Below are positions 1 to 10,619 of a stretch of 64,000 nt of DNA, piece by piece; within the stretch, counting starts at the first letter, position 1; each line of letters begins with the position of its first letter. Both the position numbers and the translations under genes were made by a program. The stretch is from Cotesia glomerata (Eukaryota; Arthropoda; Insecta; Hymenoptera; Braconidae), in contig NC_058161.1 in assembly GCF_020080835.1 (NCBI RefSeq), positions 15,365,603-15,429,602 on the forward strand, read 5' to 3'. Under the pieces are notes generated by a model. That model did not search any database. It saw only the letters and a program-made list of their open reading frames with translations, and was not told the DNA's origin.

Positions 1-1112
1 ATTTGATAATTTTAATAATTTTTTAACAAATAAACTATAGCAAAAAAAATTATAAAAATAAAGGACGTGTCTATTCGTTGGAATAGACACTTCCAAAAAG
101 AAATTGACATTTAGAAATTTTAATAAATTAAAAATGCAGTTTTTCGAGAATAATTTTTTTGAAAACGTTTGTCTGCTTAAGAAAATTAAAAAATTGTGAA
201 GTGACAGCTAAATTTAATGTCATTAAAAAATTCGCACATAGAATTTTTTACTAAATTTTTTTCATCATAATTAAATTTTTATAGAGTTCTAAAAGATTGT
301 TAGATGTCTGTTAAATTCAGTATTATGTTATTATTCATAAAATTTACGATGTGCATTATTTTGATCATTCAATTAAATTAAGAAAATTCGCATCTAAATT
401 TTTCTCAAAATAAAAATTTTTTTTTTTTCATTTTTTTAACAGAAATTAATATAGAAAATACTGTTATCATAAAACTTAGTTTTCTTTATATATTAATAAA
501 ACTAGTAAGCTTAATAATAAAAACTGTACGATGTATGTTTCGCCGATAGTTCAATATTATGACTAATCGCACATTCTTGGATTGTAATATACATTTACAG
601 AATCAGATCTATTCAGAAGACTACCTCTCTCTTTTTCAGATTATTGCGACTATTGCCTGACAACAAGGACAACAAATAGACTTAAAACGAAATTCAGAGA
701 ATAAATTTATACAGATTTGCTTTTGCTCAGTAGATAAGTCATTTTGTTCTAAAACAAATACAGCGTAGACACACACGCGTCGAATTACATTTTAGTTCTA
801 ATTGACTGTTGTTGTTATTGTTGTCATTGTGTTATCGGAAAATAAGATTACAACTAAGTGAACAAAATTGTGGTTAACTGAAACAGTTTATTTTTTATTT
901 TTAATTAATCTATGTGTTAAATATATGAATGTACAGTTTGTTTAGAAAAAGTTGAGAGATTCATCAGTGAATTGTAGCCGTATGATTTTTTTTTTAACAT
1001 TATCTACACATCAATATTAAAGAATTGATGTTGCTCTTTTCTATGTTAATTTTTAATAGTTTTTGAAAAGTAAATGTTGGTCAAGTATTAATAAATGAAT
1101 TAGAGTGTAGCC
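1..1112. other. Upstream region of Dok: degraded repeats plus probable 5' UTR/promoter
   Basis: Bases 1 to about 236 are the right part of a copy of the abundant short palindromic repeat, ending in the typical GTGACAGCTAAATTTAATGTCATT-like end. From about 540 to 1112 the base composition becomes less monotonous, which is where the Dok promoter and 5' UTR should lie. A three-codon upstream ORF (ATG AAT TAG, 1095-1103) sits 10 bases before the Dok start and could dampen translation. I see no other gene here. Confidence 0.4.
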
Positions 1113-4100
1113 ATGGAATTCGAAGAGCCTGTAAAACAAGGACTATTACTTTTTCCTCCTCAAGGCGTTCTTAGTCAACTTAAGGTTTAATTTTAAATGT
1201 CAAATATATCTTTAATTAAATAAATAATAATATTAATTAATTTTTATTCATTTTAGAAAGCATGGCATAAACGATATTGTCAACTGTTCAAAGCAAGTAA
1301 ATGCGGGATAGCGAGGTTAGAAATATGGGATTCCAAAGAAGATTTTTTTAATAAACAAAATTCACCTAGAATTATTACCCTAGAGGCTTGCATTAAAATT
1401 GGTCTAAGCAGTCAAGCTAAAACTTTTGAAGTAAGTATTTATTCAAAATTAAGGCAATTATTTGGAAGTGTGGTCTATAATATATTGATCTATAGAAATG
1501 ATGACATTAAAGTTAACTGTCACTTGATAATTGTTTAATTTTGTATGAAAATTAAATTAGCCGATATTTGAAAATTTTGATAATTTATTTTATTGAAAAA
1601 TAATTTTTAAAAAATTAAAACAAGAATTTTCACTTGTAAAAAATTTTTTTAATTATCCGTGGAATTTTTTAAAAATAGTTTTTTAGTTCTAATTTTTGAT
1701 TAAAAAAAAAAATCAAAAATTTTTGAGTGTCGGCTAACTTAATTTTTATTAATTTTATTTAATAAAAAAATTATTTTTGAAAAATTATTTCCAAAAATTG
1801 CATTTATAATTTTTTAAAATTTCTACATGTCAATTAGAAAGAATTAAAAAAATTTACAGTTGTCAGCTACCTTCAGTATCATTAAAAGTGACATCTAAAA
1901 ATTTTTCTTGAACTGTCACATATTTTTTTTGTTAAAATTGATCAAAAATAGAATAATTTGGAAGATGTCAATTTTTCAGCTAAAAAAAATTTTGAAAAAA
2001 ATTATAAAGAGTTACTGACTTCCTTGGAATTTTGTTTTTTTAGTTATTTATTTTTATACGTAGAATGAAATTTTTTTCAACTGTAAAAGCTTTTTAACTA
2101 ATTAAAAAATCAATTTTTTATCGATATAAATCTGTCTTTAAATTGAATGACTTGAAAAAGAATAATAATAATACTAATGATAATTGTAATAATAAAAATA
2201 ATAATAATAAATGTCACTGAAGTTGACAGACATGAAAAATTTTTTTAGAATTTTATAGCAATGAAATTATTATTAAAAAAATTTAATAAAAAAATCCCAC
2301 CTGTGAAAATTAAAAAAAAAAAAATGATTAGTGGAAATTTTTAGAAGCATTTTTTTTTTATTGTAATTGATTTATTTCAAAAATTAAAAAAAATTGATTG
2401 TTGTCATCTAACTTCAATATCATTAAATAATGTCTATTTTGCGATATTTTATTGCCAAAAAAAGAGTGGACCCCATTTCCAAACAATTATCAAAACTATA
2501 ATACTTATGTAAGGTAAAAGACCCAGTTATTGACACTGGCCTAGTTGATTGACACTTGCAATTTTATTCTAATTAAAAAAATAAAATATTCTCAAAAAAC
2601 CAATTATCTTAAAATTTATAATTCAAAAATTATATTTATTAATTAATTTGAGTCGATTTGTTTTATTTAATCTAAATAAAATTGCAAGTGTCAATAACTG
2701 AGTCTTTTACCTTACTTGAATTACTTTTTTTATATTATATATATTTCATTATTTATTTAAAAACAGGTAATAACCAAAACAAATGATTATCATTTCGGTT
2801 GTTTCACTGAAACTGACACATGCGACTGGATCGCAGCGTTCCAAAAAGTAGCGTTTAAGGATGATACTTCAAATCAAATAATTGAAGAGGAAAACGATTT
2901 GTATTGTGCTAGTAATGAAGGAGTTTTTTCGGTGAAGCTTGTTGAAACAGAAGCATCCAAGCGATGTCGATTAGATCCTAAAAATTACACTCTTATAATT
3001 TCTGCAATGGATTTGAAGCTGATTGACAACGATACAGTTTTATTTACCTGGCCATATAGGTACATTAGAAAATACGGATACAGAGATGGAAAATTCACGT
3101 TTGAAGCCGGGAGAAAATGTGTATCTGGCGAGGGATCTTTTAAGTTAGAGCACAGTAACCAACAAGAGATTTTTAGGTGTATATCTTCTCGAATGAAATG
3201 TATGAAAAAGTTGTTGAAAAATAATGAAATAGAACAAGGATCTTTGTCACTGGGAATAGATTGTAATGACGCGCAGTATCATGCTGCTTTGACAATGGAA
3301 GCTGGTTCCAGATCTCCACTGCCTGTGTCTTCGAATTTTAGCTCATTAAATATAGAAGACGAAATTTCACTGTCACAGAATTCCCAAAAGCCTCTAATAT
3401 TTTATTCATATCTTTCAACTTCCAGTGGAAATTCAGTGCCATCGATTAGACCTCAACCGGTGATAAAACCCAAGCCTACTAAACCTCCTAGAAAATATAT
3501 CGATTCTAATTTAACAAATGAAAAACTTGACACTGAATTTCAAAATACTTCTGATTCTGTTAAGTATAAAAAACCAAATTATTGCCCTTCATCAAAGTTT
3601 GATGCAACGTACGCTCAATTAGAATTAAAAACTGATGAAACAAATTCTTACGACTTCGTTGAAGTTCGAAACAACGCATGGAAAACTCACGGAATTGATG
3701 TAATACCTCACAATGAAAACAGAGATTCCAATTATTCTGAGTTGAGTGCTGAACAAATGAACTCAGCTATGAAAAATCTTCATATCAGAAAGAAAACTAC
3801 CAAGGAAGATCAAAGTAATAGTGATAATCACCATAATAACAATAATAATGAAGCTGATAAAGATGTGAGGGTTGATGGTGAAAATTCAAATGATGAAGAT
3901 AAAGACGATCATATTCAATATGAGACAATAATTACTGAAAATAGCTCATCAACAAACGCATCAGTATCGACACTTAATTATAATCTATCTTCGACATTAG
4001 ACTCTCTGGCTGATTATGACAAACTCCAACATATTGGATCGCTGTATAAAGGAAATAGTAACTCTGGATATAAAACTCCAACTGGCGCGAATAGTTTGGA

Positions 4101-4311
4101 AAATTCTTTGTCGTGTTATAATAGTAATGCGGTTTCTTTGGAAAAGTCTATTTCTTCTTGGGATGATTATGATATTGTTGAAGATATTTTTGTGGACAAC
4201 AGCAATCGAGGATATGGTGTTATTAGAAAAAAGACCAGTCATCCAGAGCCGAAACATAGAGTGTATAATGATAGTGAATATGCAATTGTTTCTAAACCGA
4301 AGAGAGTATAA
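1113..4311 (+). CDS. Dok: Docking protein (Dok family), PH + IRS-type PTB adaptor
   Basis: Three exons join in phase: 1113-1184, 1257-1430 and 2767-4311, giving 596 aa. GT donors follow 1184 and 1430; AG acceptors precede 1257 and 2767. Residues 1 to about 117 form a PH domain (starts MEFEEPVKQG, contains KAWHKRYCQLF, ends in the DWIAAFQ helix). Residues about 125-228 form an IRS-type PTB domain, with the typical FTWPYRYIRKYG and FTFEAGRKC segments that bind NPxY-type phosphotyrosine. The rest is a low-complexity tail with a proline-rich SH3-binding stretch (about 310-326), an Asn/His run, and tyrosines in YAQL, YSEL, YETI, YGVI and YAIV contexts suited to phosphorylation and SH2 docking. Known role of the family: membrane-recruited adaptors downstream of receptor and Src/Abl-type tyrosine kinases, recruiting RasGAP or Nck. 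Domain order makes the family assignment strong; the choice of orthologue is inference. Confidence 0.93.
1488..1745. repeat. Copy of abundant short TIR repeat (Dok intron 2)
   Basis: This copy lies in Dok intron 2. It begins with ATGACATTAAAGTTAACTG and ends near TGTCGGCTAACTTAATTTTT, the two end types of the most numerous repeat in the window. A second, partial copy follows to about 2000. Confidence 0.55.
2211..2423. repeat. Copy of abundant short TIR repeat (Dok intron 2)
   Basis: The left end ATGTCACTGAAGTTGACAGA and the right end TTGTCATCTAACTTCAATAT (then CAT) are imperfect inverted complements. The interior is AT-rich and has no coding capacity. Confidence 0.6.
2512..2712. mobile_element. 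201-bp TIR element, AGGTAAAAG termini, TA flanks
   Basis: The left end reads TA|AGGTAAAAGACCCAGTTA and the right end TAACTGAGTCTTTTACCT|TA, so a TA dinucleotide flanks both sides. Inner segments are also inverted: TTGACACTTGCAATTTTATT matches the reverse of AATAAAATTGCAAGTGTCAA. It lies just 54 bases before Dok exon 3. There is no ORF, so this is a non-autonomous MITE. Confidence 0.8.
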
Positions 4312-6664
4312 AAGACCATATTACATTTTTTATTACGTATTTCAATAATAATACACTGAGAGAAAAAATTTCTTTTGAAAAAAATGAGTAATATAATAAG
4401 AAATTAATTTGTTGAAAATTTTTAACAATTTTATTTCTTAGCTGAAGAAACAAAAATTTTGCTCATAACTTGTTGAAAAAAAGTTTTCTAGGTTTGGAGA
4501 AAAAAAAATTTTGGATGAAAATTCGCAAGTTGTCTATCTAAATTTTTTTTTTTCTAAATCAAAAATACATTTTTTCAAGAGGAAAGTTACTGTGAAAAAA
4601 ATTTTGATTTTTTTAGCTAAGAAATAAAATTGTTAAAAATATTCAATAAATTAATTTCTTATTACAAAATTGCTCATTTTTTTCAAAAGAAATTTTTTCT
4701 CTATGTGTAATATAAGTCTAAAGATATATTTAAGCTGCGTGAACGATATAAATTTTTTATACACTTTATACGAGTTATTTTATATTGATAAAAATAATAA
4801 TAGCAAACTATCGTGTTCCTATTCAAAATTTTTAAATCAAAAAATTTTAAATGTGTTTCATGACTGTTGACATTAGAATATAAAAATAATTAATTTCGTT
4901 GTAAAAATATTTTTTATATCGAAAAAAAGGTAAAATATCTCTTGTCAAACATACATAACTTTTTTAATTGTAAATTTTTTTATAACTGCCTAACTAAAAA
5001 GAAAAGTAAAATTGATATTCAATTCTGATGTTGGGTTATCAGTTACGCTGTCAGTTGATACATCAGACTTGATTTAAAATGTATAATAAATATAATAAAT
5101 ACCAAAAATCTATTTTTTAAAAATAAAAAAAAATTAAAAGCTTTTTAAAATTCATTTTATATACTATATGTATATGTATAAGTATATTCCATTATTTGTA
5201 AAGTATTTTAAGTTATCAATGTAAATATTCAGTAAGAAATAAATGTAAAGTTTGTTAATAAATTTAGCGTTTTAATTAAAAAAAAAAAAAATATGTTTGT
5301 AGTAGTAATTGAATTTGTTTATTCAATCTGTGAAAATTTTAATCTTTTAGTTTGAAAAAATTTTATGGATGGAATTAACAGACACTTGACAGATTTTTTA
5401 TTTTTCTTAAGAATAAAATAGATCTAAAAAATTGAATTTATGATTATTTAGAGCTTCTAATGATGGAATTGTTAAATTAAATTTTTCTTGCTATTAATTA
5501 TTTATTAGAAAAATTCTAAAAAATATCAAATCTCTCAATTTCAGTACTTATCATAAAATTTTGTAATATTTTATAAAATTTAATATGATACTGAAATTAC
5601 TGAATTAGCAGACGTCTAACAAATATTCAAATTTATGAAATTTAAGTTAGCACTCAATTGACAATTCGTTAATTTTTTTTAACAAACAAATTTTTTCCGA
5701 AAAGTTATTTTTAAAAAATTGGATTTATAATTTGTTCAAATTTTTATGTGTGAATTTTTCTTTATAATTTATTTTGCCATAATTTATTTGTTACAAAAAT
5801 TATTGAAGTTCAATAAATATCTGCTAAATTAATTTTCATTTCAAAATTTTATAAAAAATCAATTATTTTAAAAAGAATATTTAGAAAAATTCATACTCAT
5901 AATTTTTTATCATTTTTACATGTGGAATTTTTTGACTAAATTTTTTTCATTAAAATTTAATTGTTTTAAAAAATCTAAAAAAATTTTTAGATGTCAGTTA
6001 AATTAGTATCATAATTTAGTTTAAAATTCCCGGTATATTTGACAACACGAACTTTAAAGGAAGTTCACAGGTAGAATATCTGTTACATGTCAATTTAACA
6101 AACAAATAATATAAAAAAAAAAAAAAAATTATAGTCGGCTATATTTTTATTTTAATTGAAATTTTTAATTAAAATAAAAAATAGAAATTTTATTGTGATT
6201 TTTAAAATCGTTGGTCACGCTTAGCTGAACTCTAGCTTTTTAGCTTTTGGCCTTAAAGCAGAATATGGCGCCATCTAGCGTCTGCTAGGTTACTGTACAA
6301 AATTGATGTTTTCTTGGGGTTGAGATATTTTCTTGAAAATGAGATCGTAGCGAATAAAAACATAAAACTCAATTAATTAATAAAAGTCAATATTCAATAA
6401 TTATATTGTTGATGTGTTTTAATTAATTAAACATCGCCAAAAGACGATAAATGTTTATTGTAACTGAAATGTTTAAAGAGTATTTAATTGTAATTTAATT
6501 TTGAAAACTTGTTTATGTTTTGTTAGTTTATATTTAATTATTAAAAAATTGTTACTAATTAATTAAAAATAAAATATCTTTCTTAAAAATTTTGAACTGA
6601 TATTTTTGTTGCTTAAATTTAATTAACAATTTTATTTGCGAAATAAATATTGTGCTCCGCAAGT
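4312..6664. other. Dok 3' UTR and Dok-APC7 intergenic region
   Basis: After the Dok stop comes a fold-back MITE (4354-4707), then AT-rich sequence. An AATAAA near 5236 is a possible poly(A) signal for a roughly 1-kb 3' UTR. From about 5361 to 6011 there are two or three decayed copies of the abundant short TIR repeat. A less AT-rich patch at about 6205-6320, containing GGCGCCATCTAGCG, precedes APC7 and is a plausible promoter region. No coding gene is seen. Confidence 0.45.
4354..4707. mobile_element. Fold-back MITE with GAGAAAAAATTTC ends, copy 1
   Basis: The left end CACTGAGAGAAAAAATTTCT is mirrored by AGAAATTTTTTCTCTATGTG on the right, and inversion continues inward (TTATTTCTTAGCTGAAGAAA against TTAGCTAAGAAATAAAATTG). 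Further copies lie at 19851-20220 and, as a half element, at 57613-57800. It sits in the Dok 3' UTR or immediately downstream. Confidence 0.7.
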
Positions 6665-9600
6665 ATGTCCAATCTTTACGATCAAATTAAATTACTTTAC
6701 GATCAGCAGTTGTACTCGAATGTCATTTCTCTGGTAAGTTGTATTTTGATATTATTATGATAAAATTAATTAAAAAAACATTCACTAATATTTATTAAAT
6801 GTTTTGTTGACAGGCTAATTTAGTCTTATCATTGAGTGATCATAATGGTGATCTCTTGCCACCAACTGCCAAATTTCTTATTTATGTACATTGTGCTGAT
6901 TCGCATTTTCACCTTGGAGAGTATCGTAAAGCCGAGTCATTATATAAAAAATCCATACAATTCCGAAAGTTTTTATTGAAATCAAAGAGCACAGCAAAAA
7001 CAAATAATCAAGAAAGTTACAAAGATCTTCTGTCAGACATTGACATAAAATATCAAATTTATGTTTGTTTAATGAAGTTGAAAAACCAATTGGAAGCTCT
7101 ACAAATTTTGCAAAGTATACCTGGAAAACAACGAACAGCTAAGGTACAAAAATTATTAATAATTTTATAAGTATGCAAAAAATATTTATGACATTAAAGT
7201 TAGCAGTCACATGGTAATTTATTAATTTTATTTAACAAATAAATTTGTTCCGAAAAATTATTAAAAAAAATTTCATTTTTAGTTTTTTTAAATTTCTACA
7301 TGTCAATTTTTTTTTCTCATTTTTTTGCCATAATTTTTTGTTAAAAAAATTATTAAAATTATGAAATATCTTCTAACTTAATTTTTATAAAATATTTTAG
7401 TTATTAATTAAAATTGAGTATGTTTACAAAGTGATTTTACGGGTTCTGGCGCTCGAAAGAAAGCAAATATTCATGATTTTTTAAACTATTATAGATATTA
7501 ATATAAAATTCATTTTTCTCGGCTTCGCCTCGGTCAACAATTACATGTAATCTGAGACATTTCTTATTTTCCTGCCCTAGGTAAGAAAAATACTATTTCT
7601 CCTCGACGGAGGCGGAAAGCGGCATTTTCATTTAGCGCAGCGGGCGGAAAATTGACACTCCGCCCGGAGGGGAGAAAAATAGTATTCTCACCACGGGCAG
7701 GAAATAAGAAAGCCTTAGATCACATGTTTGTCGACCTCGGCTTCGCCTCGGTCAACAATTACATGTAATCTGAGACATTTCTTATTTTCCTGCCCTAGGT
7801 AAGAAAAATACTATAGCTTAACAAATACACTCTTAAATAACACAAAACATATCCAACTTTTTTTTATGAATAAACAACGGATGAACGGAGCTCCTCAAAA
7901 AGTTGGTATGTCGTTGACGTACATGATAATTTGATAACGGCTCATCTAAAACACAAAAATCAAAATTATTTACCTTCAATATATAAGTAAAGATTAATGT
8001 TGATTGATAAATAAAAAAATGGCTGAGATTAAAAAAAAAACTTAAATATAAGGTGTTTTTTGGTAATTATTTACAAGTGGGGTCAACCCATGCTGGGCCA
8101 TGTTAAATTTTTTTTTTTTTTTTTTTTTTTTATCAAATTGATCAATTTTTGTTTCTGTAAATTGTTCTTTTTTTATGCACATTTCAAAAAAAAAAAAAAA
8201 TATATATGTATAAGGCAAAAAAGCTATCGAAATCTTTATTTGTTCATTTCACTACATTTTTTATCATAAATGCGCCGTAAAAACAAGCAGAATCAAAAAA
8301 AATAAAAAAATGTGAATTTTTTATTTAGTTATGGCCCAAAATCGGGTTAACCCCACTTGTAAATAATAACCTATTTTTTCGTAGTTTTTAGTCCTAACAG
8401 AATAGTAAAAATAAAAATTTTGATTTGGTTGTAGCTGCTGCAACAGCTACTACTATGTAGAATATGTGGTTCAAATTTCATTAAAATCGGGTCAGTGATT
8501 TCGGAGATATGGTTTACGTACATGATATTATGTATGTAAACCAGAAAAACATATTTCTAAGATAAACGCGTTAAAATTTTTTTTAATTAAAAAAAAATCT
8601 TACCTAAAGTCAATCAGCGATGCTGGCACCACACAAAATCCCTTCAGCCTTTTTAAAAATTTTATTTTTTTTCACTTGAACATTTTCATAAACGTCGTAA
8701 AATAATATAGAGTGGTCCAGTCACTTAGAACTTTTATATATACGTACTTTCGAAAATTAAAAAAATAATTTTTTTTAAAGTTACAAACCAGAATTTCTTA
8801 AAATTAATTTTATTTTTTCTATCTAACAGGTAAATATGGCATTAGCAAAAATATTTCACGATCAAGGAATGGAGCGGTCAGCAATTACTACTTACAAAGA
8901 AGTTTTACGAGAGTGTCCATTAGCTTTAGAAGCCGCAGAAGGTCTTCTTTCACTAGGAGTTAAAGGAATTGAAGTAAACTCCCTAATTGTTGGATCTACT
9001 GCCATCACGCCGAATCTAGACTGGTTAAATACTTGGATAAAAGCCCATGCTCATATGCATAATCGGGAGTATAGTCACGCAGTTTCAACTTTTAAAATAT
9101 TAGATAATGTTAACTATCTTCGTGATAATTTTAATTTATTACTAACTATGGGCGAGTGTTATTATTGTGCCGGAGATGATAAAAATGCGTTAGTGTGCTT
9201 GAGGCGAGCGAGAGCTATAGAACCAGATACTATCAAAGGGTAAGCTGGATAAAATAATTTGCTTGAAAAATTAAATTTTTCATGATATCTATTTACAGAC
9301 TAGATCTATATGCAGCTGTATTATATAAAGGACAACACATCAAAGATTTAGAAAAATTAATACCTACTTTGACGGTAAACAGTGAATGTTCAGCTGAAGT
9401 TTACGTCGCAATGGCTTATACTCTGTACGCAGGTAGAAAACTCAACAGAGCAAATACTTTGGCTGCTCAAGCTATCAACCTCAATCCAATTAATGTAGAA
9501 GCCATTATTTTACGTGGTAATATTCTAATTGAACAAAAAAAATATCAGGACGCTTTACATCAATTCAGAGCAGCTATTCAAATTAAACCATATCGATATG

Positions 9601-10587
9601 AGCCCCATAAAGGATGTGTGGATTGTTATATTGGTATGCATCGTTTACGGGAAGCCTTGAATATTGCAAGCAGTGCTTGTAAACAACTAGGTCATACTCC
9701 AAGAGTTTTGTCTGTAAGTTAAAAAAGTTTTGAAAATCCAAATGTGCATGCCTTAAGCGCTCATGTTTTACATAAAATTAAATATTTGTTAATTTATTTT
9801 TAATTTCCTGCGTCCAATAATCTATATTATTAAGAGAATGAGCAAAAATTTGTAGCCAGTGTATTTATATGATAAAACGGGTTTTTATGGTTAAATTTGG
9901 TATCGTTGGAAAAGTCTTAACCTGAAGTTGTACCTTTTCATGGTTTCATATCATTCTCACCAATGATCAATTTATGATGATAAGTATTTAAGCTGCATTC
10001 GAAAATGCTCTATCTCTAGATACATAATTAAGAAATAACCTTGTATCTTGTGAACTATTGACATTTTGAAAGATATAAGCTCATCCCGATGTTACACTCA
10101 TCGAGAGCTTTCATTTGAGTACCCACATCAATTTTTCATATACTTACATGTATTATATATATGTATATATGAAAAATATATCAAAATGCATGTGGGTACT
10201 CAAATAAAAGCTCTTGATAAGTGTAACATCAGGATAAGATTATATCTTTAAAATATATATTATATATATATATATGTATATATAAAAAATATATCAAAAT
10301 GCATTTATCATTTATTTTTGAGGATTAATATTAAAAAATAATAATTAAAATTTATATTTAAATCATTTTTCTTGAGAATAATCACAAAAAAAAATTTATT
10401 AAAATTTTTAAAGAAAATTTTGAATTTATTAACAAGAATTTTGATTTTTTTAAATCATAATAATATCAAAATTTGGAATTTTAACATTTTTTCTGATATA
10501 AATTGATATTTTTAAAGATATAAGCTCACTACGACATTACACTTATCGAGACCTTTCATTTGAGTACCCACATCAATTTTTCATATT

Positions 10588-10619
<32 letters not shown>

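Noticed and set aside
3997..4348. Frames of 86 aa (-) and 110 aa (+) overlapping Dok
   Set aside because: Both are out-of-frame shadows of the last Dok exon.
8060..8269. 69-aa Phe-rich frame in APC7 intron 2
   Set aside because: It is created by poly-T inside the dispersed element X copy.
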